Part shown: one piece after another, positions 9,113-17,835 of the stretch
Layout: every line of letters begins with the position of its first letter
Position numbering within the stretch: position 1 is the first letter of the stretch
Source: Paenibacillus harenae DSM 16969
GTDB taxonomy: Bacteria > Bacillota > Bacilli > Paenibacillales > Paenibacillaceae
Assembly (NCBI RefSeq): GCF_000422465.1
Contig: NZ_AULV01000017.1
Coordinates: 118,350-182,349 of the forward strand
DNA: 64,000 nucleotides
Reading direction: 5' to 3'
Notes under the pieces: model-generated
What the model was told of the DNA's origin: nothing
Database searches by the model: none
What the model saw: only the letters and a program-made list of their open reading frames with translations
Translations under genes and position numbers: made by a program

Positions 9113-10726
9113 TCAAGTGACATGCCGCTCTCTGTATTCCTGCGGGGTCACTCTGTAATAATGTTTGAACAATTTGCTGAAATAAGGCGGATTCTGGAAC
9201 CCCAATTGGCTTGCGAGCTCATAGATTTTAATATCCGTCGTGCGGAGCAGCACACCCGCTTTCTCCATCCGGTAGCGCATAATGAAGTCGCTGATATTCT
9301 CCTTCGTCTCCTGCTTGTACAGCGAGGACAAATAAACCGGGTGCAGGCCGACGTGATCGGCTATCGTCTGGAGCGATACATCATCGGCGATGCGCTCTTC
9401 GATAAAACGGTGAATTCGAGAGATCAGCTGGTTTTTGCCGTCCTTGCTTTCACGGATACTCCCCGCCTCCATTCCCGCAAGCGCTTTGTCCGCCCATTCC
9501 ATTACCCGTTCCGGCAGGCTGAACGTCCTCGGATCCGCCGTCATGTCCGCCTCCCAGCCCGACAGCTCGAGCAGCGTCTTGCCCTGCAGGTGGGCGATGT
9601 AATAAAAGGCGTTCATCAGCGTATAGACCACTTCCGTCATATGCTCTTCGGTGTCGAGCTTCTTGCTTCTCATTTCCTCGAACACGTCGCCTATTTTCTT
9701 CCGGGCATCTGCCCATCGTCCGGCTTCCAGCAGCTGCTGAAAACCGGGCGGGCTGTACAAAGCGTCCAGCGAACGGGACTGCGTCCGCGGCTCCACGGAA
9801 CGGATGATGACTCCCCGGTCGCTCCGGGGGACCTTCCGGAATTCATTCAATGATTTGCGGTAGAGATCCGCAAGCTCCTTCGGGAAGAGGCCCCGTCCGC
9901 TGATCAGCACGGATAAATGCCCTTTCAGCAGAACGGTTATTTTCAACTGCAAATCATGGGCCGCTTTATCCAAAGCTTTGTCGATCCCCCTATGCGCTGA
10001 ACCGCCCTTCTCTTTGTCCTGCAGAAGAATACAGAGATAACCGAATGAATCCTTGCAGGTCCAGACATTATAATCCGCTTCCACTATTTCGCATGCGATA
10101 TTGCGGACGGCGAAATCATACAGCATGGCATCCGCCGCCGATTGTCCGAATCCTTCCTCCAGCCGGAGCAGCATCAGCGAGCAAGCCGCTCCGGCCTCAA
10201 TAGGCAATCCGTACTCGTTCAGCTTCCCGGCCAATTCGGGTACTGGTATCGGGGCGCCCGACAGCAGCTCATGCAATAAATTCGCCTTTAATAACGGCAA
10301 GTGTTCGTGAAAGGTCTGCCTGGCCCGCCCGAGGGAACCTACCTCCTCCCACTCCTGCAAAATAAACGTCCGGACTCGGGAAACCTCCTCCATCAGCTCT
10401 TCGTCCTTGACCGGCTTAAGCAGATAGCTTACCGTACCGTACATAATCGCCTGACGCGCATATTCGAACTCTCCATAGCCTGACAGCAGAATCGACTTCG
10501 TGCGCGGGTAATGCTCGCGGATATGCTTGCACAGCTGCAATCCGTCCATTCCCGGCATCCGGATATCCGTCACGACGATATCGATCGGAGTGTTCTTCAA
10601 TATTTCCGCCGCCTCCAGGCCAGACGCCGCCCGATAGACTTCTCCGATCCCGATGCCGGCCCAATCGTTCGCGACCATGCTTTGCAAAATAACCGGCTCA
10701 TCATCAACTAGCAATAGCTGCAGCAT
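9113..10726 (-). CDS. YesN-type response regulator (REC plus AraC DNA-binding domain)
   Basis: Two-component regulator of 537 residues. The N-terminal receiver domain has the acidic pair D8/D9, the phosphorylatable D54 (VVTDIRMPG) and K104 (LLKP). A long middle region follows, and the C-terminal 100 residues form an AraC/XylS double helix-turn-helix, including HVGLHPVYLSSLYKQ and ASQLGFQNPPYFSKLFK. It probably senses carbohydrate through the partner kinase and activates the adjacent transporter genes. Its gene overlaps the end of the kinase gene by 23 bp, so the two are translationally coupled. The start is placed at the ATG at 10726, with GGAGAG six bases upstream. An ATG at 10732 is also possible. 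Confidence 0.9.
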   Translation of the reverse strand: MLQLLLVDDEPVILQSMVANDWAGIGIGEVYRAASGLEAAEILKNTPIDIVVTDIRMPGMDGLQLCKHIREHYPRTKSILLSGYGEFEYARQAIMYGTVSYLLKPVKDEELMEEVSRVRTFILQEWEEVGSLGRARQTFHEHLPLLKANLLHELLSGAPIPVPELAGKLNEYGLPIEAGAACSLMLLRLEEGFGQSAADAMLYDFAVRNIACEIVEADYNVWTCKDSFGYLCILLQDKEKGGSAHRGIDKALDKAAHDLQLKITVLLKGHLSVLISGRGLFPKELADLYRKSLNEFRKVPRSDRGVIIRSVEPRTQSRSLDALYSPPGFQQLLEAGRWADARKKIGDVFEEMRSKKLDTEEHMTEVVYTLMNAFYYIAHLQGKTLLELSGWEADMTADPRTFSLPERVMEWADKALAGMEAGSIRESKDGKNQLISRIHRFIEERIADDVSLQTIADHVGLHPVYLSSLYKQETKENISDFIMRYRMEKAGVLLRTTDIKIYELASQLGFQNPPYFSKLFKHYYRVTPQEYRERHVT

Positions 10727-12455
10727 CGTCATCTCTCCTCTCCGACTTCCAACGAAGCGCGACGCATAGGCCGGACAGCCGCTTCGACGGCTCGATGGAA
10801 ATGCCCGCGCCGTCGCCGAACCTCTGCTTTAACCGTTGATGGACGTTCCAAAGCCCGCACCCGGTATGTTCATCCATCGGCTGATTCAGGCGGCGCATAT
10901 AGGCCTCTATTTCGGGCCCGGTCATCCCTCCACCGCTGTCTTCGATCCGGAGAACCGTCCAGCCGGACTCGCGATGGCCCGTGACAAGAACGGTTCCCCT
11001 TCCCGGTGTCGGTTCGATGCCGTGCATAACCGCATTTTCTACGACCGGCTGCAAAATCAGCCTCATCACAGGCTCGTCCATCAGGTCCGAAGGGATATCG
11101 ATATTAAAGTCGATCCGCTCAAGCCGGTACGAATAAATTTGCAAGTAATGACGCACCAGGTCGGCCTCCTCCTTCAATAGCGGCATTTGATTCTCCACGC
11201 GCGTCGTATAGCGGTAATATCCGCCCAGATGGTAAGCCATTTCCTTAATCGTGTCCGTATGCCCGACTTTGGCGCAGCCCGCAATGAAAGACAAGCAGTT
11301 GTACAGGAAATGCGGGTTAATCTGCGACTGCAGCTGCTTTAGCGTGGCAAGCCGGGAGCGGTTCTGTTCCTCGTACACATTTTGGATCAAATGCTGAATT
11401 TCTTTCCCCATATCGTTGAAACGCTGCAGCATATAATCGAATTCATTATGGAACCGCTTACCGATCCGGTATGAATAATCCCCCATTTCAAAATGCTTCA
11501 GTCCTTTGATAATAAACGAAATCGGCTTTTGCACATGAAGATACAGCAGCCAGGAGGCTGCGAAGCCAAGTATGATCAGCGCCAGCATACTGATATAGAA
11601 CAAATTCCGGCTCTCGATAATCGGTGCGTGGAACACGTTCAGCGGAACGTAATCGATCAGCCAGGCGTCGAGCCCCGGGAGCCAGACGTAGCTCACATAG
11701 GCTTGCTGCCCGTCCATCTTCATGCTGCGGTGTCCGGTTTCGCTCAACCCCTCCTTCATCAGGACAACGCCCGCTGCCTCGTACCCCGCATCGCCCGCCG
11801 CGGAATTCGAAATGACTCTGCCGGAGCTTGTCAGCAGGAAGCTGTTGCCTGGGCTCTCAAGCTTGTAATGCTGCAGCATCTTACGGATATTGTCGAGACC
11901 GAACCTTACTTCAAACACCGCGTTAACCGTCAGGGAGCCGTTTTTCGAAAAATAAGGGTCCCATATAAACAGCTGGTAATACGGCGTCTCACCAGCATTG
12001 CCCGGCTGAAAGCGCCACTTCCCGTTGTCGGCCGCATCCAGGTCGCTTTCGTTGTAGCTATCGTTCGGATTGGTCGAAATGCGGGTTGCGATATCGGGCA
12101 AATAGACGGACAGCGAGTTGGTCCAGTTGCTGGAGAAGCTTTGGAGATACAGCTTTTCTTTCACCTGCGTTTGAAAATCGATCATCCCGTAATAGTCTTT
12201 GGTCAATAGGCTCCGCTGCAGATCCAGGATGGACGAATCGCGCGCGAGCACGCTGGAGGAGAAGGACAGGCGTTCGGCATTCGATTCGATCTGGCTTTTG
12301 AGAAACAAGAGCTGGCTCTCGTTATATTCGGACATCTGTTTGTCGATCACCTCGAAGCTGGTCCTGCTGAAATAGGTGTACAGGATAACGGCGGGGATTA
12401 ACAAAATAAGGATAACAAGGTTGATTTTCAGAAAAATGGGCCTGTTCCGCTTCAC
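10704..12455 (-). CDS. YesM-type membrane sensor histidine kinase
   Basis: Sensor kinase of the His_kinase (LytS/YesM) class. A transmembrane helix near residues 8-29 and another near 280-300 flank an extracellular sensing domain. A HAMP linker follows, then the phospho-acceptor motif QINPHFLYN (about residue 380) and an HATPase domain with QPVVENAVMHG (N box) and DSGGGM (G1 box). It signals to the overlapping YesN-like regulator. GTG at 12455 is preferred as start, because GGAGG lies 9 bases upstream; a TTG at 12461 is closer than usual to the same site. The divergent gene on the other side encodes the transporter permease, which makes a self-contained sensing and uptake module. Confidence 0.9.
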   Translation of the reverse strand: MKRNRPIFLKINLVILILLIPAVILYTYFSRTSFEVIDKQMSEYNESQLLFLKSQIESNAERLSFSSSVLARDSSILDLQRSLLTKDYYGMIDFQTQVKEKLYLQSFSSNWTNSLSVYLPDIATRISTNPNDSYNESDLDAADNGKWRFQPGNAGETPYYQLFIWDPYFSKNGSLTVNAVFEVRFGLDNIRKMLQHYKLESPGNSFLLTSSGRVISNSAAGDAGYEAAGVVLMKEGLSETGHRSMKMDGQQAYVSYVWLPGLDAWLIDYVPLNVFHAPIIESRNLFYISMLALIILGFAASWLLYLHVQKPISFIIKGLKHFEMGDYSYRIGKRFHNEFDYMLQRFNDMGKEIQHLIQNVYEEQNRSRLATLKQLQSQINPHFLYNCLSFIAGCAKVGHTDTIKEMAYHLGGYYRYTTRVENQMPLLKEEADLVRHYLQIYSYRLERIDFNIDIPSDLMDEPVMRLILQPVVENAVMHGIEPTPGRGTVLVTGHRESGWTVLRIEDSGGGMTGPEIEAYMRRLNQPMDEHTGCGLWNVHQRLKQRFGDGAGISIEPSKRLSGLCVALRWKSERRDDDAAAIAS

Positions 12456-12510
12456 CGGCAATAACCTCCCTTAAAATATTGACAGCTACCTTGAATATGT
12501 ATTCTACACA

Positions 12511-12524
12511 AAAAAACGCTTCCA
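12511..12524 (-). promoter_or_regulatory. cre-like site in the divergent kinase/permease promoter region
   Basis: The minus strand reads TGGAAGCGTTTTTT, matching 12 of 14 positions of the cre consensus. It lies between the divergent kinase and permease genes. The match is weaker than at 6026 and 30026. Confidence 0.35.
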
Positions 12525-12629
12525 ACTTAGAATGAATGATATGACATCATACACCGAAGCGGAAGACCTCACGGTATGAAGCTAACGAAGCAGCTTTCGA
12601 TGGCGCGAAAGCCCGAAGGAGGAAATCGA

Positions 12630-13577
12630 ATGAAGAATACGGCCATTATATCACCATCCAAAGCGCCGGCAAGACTCAACGTGAAAAAAAAGCAGCATTT
12701 CCGCAAAACGTGGAGACTGCATCTGATGCTGCTCCCCGCCGTGCTGGCCGCGCTTGTGTTCAAATACGCCCCCATGCCGGGAATTATGATGGCGTTCGAG
12801 AATTTCAAGCCCTGGCTCGGGATCACCGGCTCCGAATGGGTCGGCTGGGACAACTTCCGGCTGATCTTCACCATGCACGGCTCCGTGCAAGTCATCTGGA
12901 ACACCTTAATCATTTCCGTGCTGAAAATCATATTCGGTCTGGCCGTGCCGGTCACGTTCGCGCTGCTGCTTAACGAAATCCGCCATATGGGATTAAAGCG
13001 GTCGATTCAGACATTCGTATATTTGCCCCATTTCATGTCGTGGGTCATATTAGGCGGAATATTGCTGGATGTGCTTTCTCTGGAGGGTATCGTCAACCGG
13101 CTGTTCACCGCGCTTCATCTGGAGCCGGTCATGTTCCTCGGAGACGCGAGCTGGTTCCGGACAACCGTTATTGTGAGCGATTTGTGGAAGGAGTTCGGCT
13201 TCTCCGCCATCGTCTTCCTCGCCGCGCTGTCCGGCATTAATCCGGAGCTTTACGAAGCATCCGAAATCGACGGGGCCGGAAGATGGAAGCAAACCGTCTA
13301 TATCACGCTGCCGTCGCTGCTTCCGATCATGGTCGTCGTATTCACCCTGTCGCTGGGCAATATGCTGAACGCGAACTTCGACCAAATCTATAACCTGATT
13401 AATCCGCTGGTTCTGGAGAAGGGCGATATTATCGATACGTTCGTATTCCGCAACTTCCAGGACGGGCAATACAGCCTGGCTGCCGCCGTCGGCTTATTTA
13501 AATCAGCGGTCGGATTCGTCCTGATCAGCGCCGGCTATTACTGTGCTTACAAGTGGACCAACTATCGCGTGTTTTAA
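12630..13577 (+). CDS. carbohydrate ABC transporter permease, LplB-like
   Basis: Integral membrane permease of 315 residues with about six transmembrane helices, one half of the channel of a type-I sugar importer. The cytoplasmic coupling motif EASEIDGAGRWKQTVYITLPSL near residues 215-236 is the EAA loop that contacts the ATPase. The start is the ATG at 12630, with AAGGAGG six bases upstream; an in-frame ATG at 12576 has no ribosome-binding site. It is followed after 25 bp by the second permease, and the cognate binding protein is at 7284-8996. Confidence 0.9.
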   Translation: MKNTAIISPSKAPARLNVKKKQHFRKTWRLHLMLLPAVLAALVFKYAPMPGIMMAFENFKPWLGITGSEWVGWDNFRLIFTMHGSVQVIWNTLIISVLKIIFGLAVPVTFALLLNEIRHMGLKRSIQTFVYLPHFMSWVILGGILLDVLSLEGIVNRLFTALHLEPVMFLGDASWFRTTVIVSDLWKEFGFSAIVFLAALSGINPELYEASEIDGAGRWKQTVYITLPSLLPIMVVVFTLSLGNMLNANFDQIYNLINPLVLEKGDIIDTFVFRNFQDGQYSLAAAVGLFKSAVGFVLISAGYYCAYKWTNYRVF

Positions 13578-13602
13578 ATGAATATCCTGTGGAGGTCATC
13601 CC

Positions 13603-14481
13603 ATGTATTATAAAAATCCGTCTTACAAAGCGTTTTATTACAGCAACGTAACTGTTCTCCTGTTGGTGTCGCTGCTATGCATTTTGCCGATGCTGCATAT
13701 TTTCGCCGTTTCCCTCAGCGGCAAATCCGCGGCCGAAGCGAATCTGGTCACGTTCTTCCCGATCGGTTTCAACCTGGAAAGCTATGCGAAAACGTTCGAG
13801 AACGACAACTTCATCCGCGCCATCCAAATCTCGGTCCTGCGAACCGTGATCGGCACGGCGCTTGCCATGACCGTAACCGTCCTGGCCGCCTTTCCTCTGT
13901 CCAGGAGCAGCATCGACTTCAAGCCGCGCAACCTGTACGTGTGGTTCTTCCTGATCATCATGATATTCGACGCGGGACTGATCCCTCATTACCTGTTGAA
14001 TCAGAAGATCGGGCTGGTCGGCTCGTTCTGGGTTTACATTTTGCCGCATCTGCTTAACGTTTGGAATATCATCCTGATGATGAACTTTTTCCGGGCGCTC
14101 CCGAAGGAGCTCGATGAGGCGGCCATTATGGACGGGGCGTCCTCCTTCCGGATTCTCACGTCGATTTATTTGCCGATTTCCATGCCGGCCATCGCGACCC
14201 TTTCCTTGTTCGCCATGGTCGGGCAGTGGAACAACTGGTTCGACGGCATGTTATACATGCGGTCTCCGGATCAGTGGCCGCTGGCTACGCTGCTGCAGAC
14301 CATCGTCGTCGCGCTGGATTTGAGCAAAACCGGCATCAATTTCGAGGATCTGGAAATGCTGTCAAACCGCAGCGTCAAAGCCGCTCAGATCTTTATCGCC
14401 ATGCTTCCGATTCTGGCCGTCTATCCGTTCCTGCAGCGCTTTTTTGTCAAAGGCATCGTGCTCGGGTCGGTGAAGGAGTAG
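13603..14481 (+). CDS. carbohydrate ABC transporter permease, LplC/YtcP-like
   Basis: Second permease of the same importer, 292 residues, six predicted helices. The EAA loop reads ELDEAAIMDGASSFRILTSIYLPISMPAI (described here by its ends; about residues 169-197). GGAGG lies 9 bases before the ATG. It forms an operon with the preceding permease and ends just before a strong terminator. Confidence 0.9.
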   Translation: MYYKNPSYKAFYYSNVTVLLLVSLLCILPMLHIFAVSLSGKSAAEANLVTFFPIGFNLESYAKTFENDNFIRAIQISVLRTVIGTALAMTVTVLAAFPLSRSSIDFKPRNLYVWFFLIIMIFDAGLIPHYLLNQKIGLVGSFWVYILPHLLNVWNIILMMNFFRALPKELDEAAIMDGASSFRILTSIYLPISMPAIATLSLFAMVGQWNNWFDGMLYMRSPDQWPLATLLQTIVVALDLSKTGINFEDLEMLSNRSVKAAQIFIAMLPILAVYPFLQRFFVKGIVLGSVKE

Positions 14482-14511
14482 CCGGTATTGCAAAGTTGCA
14501 AGAAGTCAAAA

Positions 14512-14529
14512 GGCCGCCCGAGGGCGGCC
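14512..14529. terminator. bidirectional terminator between convergent transporter genes
   Basis: An 8-bp GC stem GGCCGCCC / GGGCGGCC with a two-base spacer lies between the stop codons of the convergent genes at 14481 and 14547, with AAAA on the left and TTCGTTT on the right. Confidence 0.8.
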
Positions 14530-14546
14530 TTCGTTTCGTGAGTGAC

Positions 14547-15866
14547 TTATTTCTTCAGCAAGTTCTGTACCGTCTTGTCAAATGATTCGAGCAGCTGTTC
14601 CTTGTTCATCTTGCCGCTAACGTACGCTTGCATGGAAGCGCCGAACTCTTGCGTGCTTCCGTCCGGCAGCATCGCCCATATCCAAGGAAGCGTCTTGCCG
14701 GCATTGCTGTACTCGGAGATGGAAGCTGCGATGTCGCCCAATTTCTCCGACGTGAACGGAATGTTATTGAAAGCCGGAATGAACTTAAACTCGTCTACAA
14801 TGTAGCGTTTGCCTGCATCGGAAGTAACCATCCAGTTCAAGAAATCCTTCGCTTCTTGTTTCACTCCGGATTTGTTGTTGACCACCCAGTTGGATGGAAC
14901 GCCAACGAAAATTTTATCGTTCATCGCGGCGTCGTCGTTGATCGGCATGGGAAGGATGCCGAGGTCAAGATCCGGGTTCACGCCGTCTATCTGGACTTGC
15001 GTCCAGTTGCCTTGCTGCATCATCGCCGCGCCGCCCGCTGCGAATTCCGTCACTTGCGTATTGTAGTCCGTCGTAAGCGGGTTCTTCTGTCCGAATTCTA
15101 TCGTTGTATCCAAGAGGTTGACCCATTCTTGGAAAATCGGGTTGCTTGCGAACGTTTGCGATCCGTCCTTGATGCCTTTGACAAACGCCGTTGGATCAGG
15201 CTGATTGGCAAGAGCGACGTTAAAGTTGTGAATGCCGAGGATCCACCATTCGCCGTAGCCGTTCTCGAACGGCGTAATGCCTGCGCCTTTCAGCTTCTGC
15301 GCCGCATCGCGAAGTCCGCTGAGCGTGTTCGGCACTTCCGTAATGCCTGCTTTTTCAAATAACGCTTTATTATAGAGATAGCCATAGCCTTCCGTATTCA
15401 TCGGCATGCCAAGCAGCTTGCCGTCGAGCGTGATTTGTTGCTTTGTCGCGTCGATGAGGTTCGCGGCCCATGGCTCGTTCGACAGGTCTTCCATCTTTTC
15501 CTGCCATACGACCGCATCGTTCCAACCGCCGTTATTGAATATATCCGGTTCGTCGCCGGACGCGAATTTCGCTTTCAGCGCCGCGCCGTAGTCCGCGCCG
15601 CCGCCGACGGTTTCGATCTTGAGATCGATGTTCGGAAAGGCTTCTTCATATTCTTTCTCCATGCGGGATAACGCGTCCGCGATTTCCACTTTAAATTGGA
15701 AGATCTTTACGACCTTCTTCTCTCCGTTTGCCGCCGGCGGTTTCTCGGTTGTATTCGCATCATTCTGCGCGCCTTGATCGTTGTTTTTGACATTGCCCCC
15801 GCAAGCTGTTAGTACCGAGAATGTAAGTGTCAAGCTCATCATGATTAACGCTAATTTCTTTGTCAT
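14547..15866 (-). CDS. sugar-binding lipoprotein of a MalE-like ABC transporter
   Basis: Family 1 extracellular solute-binding lipoprotein of 439 residues. The signal peptide ends in the lipobox SVLTAC, so Cys19 or so would be lipidated; a low-complexity Asn/Thr/Pro linker follows. The body has the usual marks: GGADYGAALKAKFASGDEPDIF early and AAGGAAMMQQGNW in the middle. The start is the ATG at 15866, with GGGAGG five bases upstream; an upstream in-frame codon at 15911 lacks a ribosome-binding site. It is the third gene of its operon, after the two permeases, instead of first as is usual. The ligand is unknown. Confidence 0.85.
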   Translation of the reverse strand: MTKKLALIMMSLTLTFSVLTACGGNVKNNDQGAQNDANTTEKPPAANGEKKVVKIFQFKVEIADALSRMEKEYEEAFPNIDLKIETVGGGADYGAALKAKFASGDEPDIFNNGGWNDAVVWQEKMEDLSNEPWAANLIDATKQQITLDGKLLGMPMNTEGYGYLYNKALFEKAGITEVPNTLSGLRDAAQKLKGAGITPFENGYGEWWILGIHNFNVALANQPDPTAFVKGIKDGSQTFASNPIFQEWVNLLDTTIEFGQKNPLTTDYNTQVTEFAAGGAAMMQQGNWTQVQIDGVNPDLDLGILPMPINDDAAMNDKIFVGVPSNWVVNNKSGVKQEAKDFLNWMVTSDAGKRYIVDEFKFIPAFNNIPFTSEKLGDIAASISEYSNAGKTLPWIWAMLPDGSTQEFGASMQAYVSGKMNKEQLLESFDKTVQNLLKK

Positions 15867-15976
15867 GTGGACCTCCCAAATAATGTAGTTTTTATATGGA
15901 TGCCTTTGCACGCCCCATTACATAAGTCTGCATGCAAGGGCAAAACCAATAGGATTGACCTCTTAGGCGGAACATT

Positions 15977-16813
15977 TCAGCCTTTAACGGAGCCTGCCGT
16001 GATTCCCTCGATGATATGCCGCTGCATGAAGAGGAAGAAGATCACGATCGGCGTGACGCCTAACACCAAGCCGGCCAGAGCCAAATCCCATTGCTTCGTA
16101 TACTGTGCGAAAAAAGCGCTCGTAGCGAGCGGGATCGTTCGCAGGCTGGCATCGGGTATGACGAGCGACGGCAAGAGAAAATCGTTCCAGATCCATAAGC
16201 TGTTTAAAAGAATGATCGTGACTGTCATGGGCTTAAGCAGCGGAAACACAATCCGCCAGAATACGCCGTATGGCGATGCGCCGTCTACGATCGCGGCTTC
16301 CTCGATCTCAAGCGGTATCGCCTTCACGAAGCCGTGGAAGAGAAACGCAGCAAGCGAGATGCCGAAGCCGAAGTAGCAAATAATTAAGCCCGGCAGCGAG
16401 TTCAACAACCCCGCTACATTCGCTACTTTCACAAGCGGTATCATGATGGACTGGAACGGGATGACCATCGCCGCAACGAACAAACCGAAGATCAGATTGT
16501 TGATCTTGTTTGGATGCCTTACCAAGCGGTAAGCGGCCATCGAGCTGAATACGGCGATGCCCAGGTTGGCGAACACCGTGACGATCAGCGAATTCAGGAA
16601 TGCCTTCGGGTAGTTGATAACGTTCCAGACTTTCGGATAATTCGTCCAGACAAATTCCTTCGGCAGTCCCGCCGAGTTCATCAGCAGATCCGCGAAGCTC
16701 TTGACCGAGTTGACGAGAACGAAGTAGAACGGAACCAGAAATAACAAAGCCAACAGTATGGCAGCAATTTCGATCACTAATGTACGTAATGTATATCCCC
16801 GCGCTGCACCCAT
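15977..16813 (-). CDS. carbohydrate ABC transporter permease (MalG/GanQ type)
   Basis: Inner-membrane permease of 278 residues with six predicted helices. The EAA loop EEAAIVDGASPYGVFWRIVFP is near residues 165-185. Its start overlaps the stop of the preceding permease by a single base, a sign of tight translational coupling. The binding-protein gene follows after 110 bp. It works with the 16813-17703 permease, the MalE-like lipoprotein and an ATPase that is not encoded here. Confidence 0.9.
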   Translation of the reverse strand: MGAARGYTLRTLVIEIAAILLALLFLVPFYFVLVNSVKSFADLLMNSAGLPKEFVWTNYPKVWNVINYPKAFLNSLIVTVFANLGIAVFSSMAAYRLVRHPNKINNLIFGLFVAAMVIPFQSIMIPLVKVANVAGLLNSLPGLIICYFGFGISLAAFLFHGFVKAIPLEIEEAAIVDGASPYGVFWRIVFPLLKPMTVTIILLNSLWIWNDFLLPSLVIPDASLRTIPLATSAFFAQYTKQWDLALAGLVLGVTPIVIFFLFMQRHIIEGITAGSVKG

Positions 16814-17703
16814 TAGGCTTGAACCTCCTTTCGCTTCGTAATCACGACTTGAATCAGCGTGATCGTCGCCACAACCAGGAAGAAGATGAGCGCTTTCGCC
16901 GCGCCGAGACCCATGCGGTTGTTCGTGAAAGCTTCAAAGTAAATATCCATCGTAACGGGCTCCGTCGATTTATAAGGACCGCCGCGCGTCAGTGAATACA
17001 CGACATCGAACACCTTGAAGGAGTTGGAGATGGTCAAGAATAAGCACACGGTAACGGCCGGCATAATAAGGGGAACGATAATATTTTTCAGCTTTTGCAA
17101 AAAATTCGCTCCGTCGATATCTGCGGCTTCTATTAATTCGTTCGGTATATTAATCAGCCCGGCGATATAAATGACCATTAAGTAGCCGGCGCCCTGCCAG
17201 ACGCTGACGATCACGATGCCCCAAAATCCGGTCTGCGCGTCGCCAAGCCAAGGAAGGTTGAAAAATCCGATGCCCGTTGCCTCTCCGACCGCGGAAAATC
17301 CCTTCGTAAAGATGAACTGCCAGATAAAGCCGAGCAGCAATCCCCCGATTACGTTAGGCAGGAAAAAAATCGTCCGGAGGGCGTTCCTTGTACGGATTTG
17401 CCTTGTTAACAGCAGCGCCAGGCCGAAGCCTACCGCATTCGTCAGCAACACCGCCGTGACCGTAAACTTCACGGTGAAGCCAAATGCGTTGGCAAAATTC
17501 GCGTCGTCCGTAAAGATTTTAATAAAGTTATCCAATCCGACCCACGTCACTTCATTCGAAACGCCGTTCCAATTCGTAAAGGAGTAGTACATCCCCATGA
17601 CGAACGGAATCAGCACGATCAAAACAAAGAAAAAAAGAGCCGGTCCGACAAAATAAAGTTGTTGTACCCATTCGCTTAATTTTTTTCGTCGAGTTTGAAT
17701 CAT
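16813..17703 (-). CDS. carbohydrate ABC transporter permease (MalF/UgpA type)
   Basis: Permease of 296 residues, first gene of the second sugar-transporter operon. A first hydrophobic helix (FVGPALFFFVLIVLI) is followed by five more. The EAA loop IEAADIDGANFLQKLKNIIVP lies in the C-terminal half. The ATG at 17703 is preferred, because the typical permease N-terminus begins here (RRKKLSEWVQQL) and GGAG lies upstream; the frame extends back to 17787 but that stretch is basic and lacks a ribosome-binding site. It is divergent from the sensor kinase at 17836, sharing a 130-bp promoter region. Confidence 0.88.
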   Translation of the reverse strand: MIQTRRKKLSEWVQQLYFVGPALFFFVLIVLIPFVMGMYYSFTNWNGVSNEVTWVGLDNFIKIFTDDANFANAFGFTVKFTVTAVLLTNAVGFGLALLLTRQIRTRNALRTIFFLPNVIGGLLLGFIWQFIFTKGFSAVGEATGIGFFNLPWLGDAQTGFWGIVIVSVWQGAGYLMVIYIAGLINIPNELIEAADIDGANFLQKLKNIIVPLIMPAVTVCLFLTISNSFKVFDVVYSLTRGGPYKSTEPVTMDIYFEAFTNNRMGLGAAKALIFFLVVATITLIQVVITKRKEVQA

Positions 17704-17835
17704 CTGTTCATTTGCTCCTCTCGTTCTTCTATCCCTTCGAAACTTGACTGTTGTTGTAGTATACAAGCACAAGAATTGACTGTACACTGAGAGAAATGAT
17801 GTGTTAGGTGGATTATATTGATGTGGAGGGGCGGT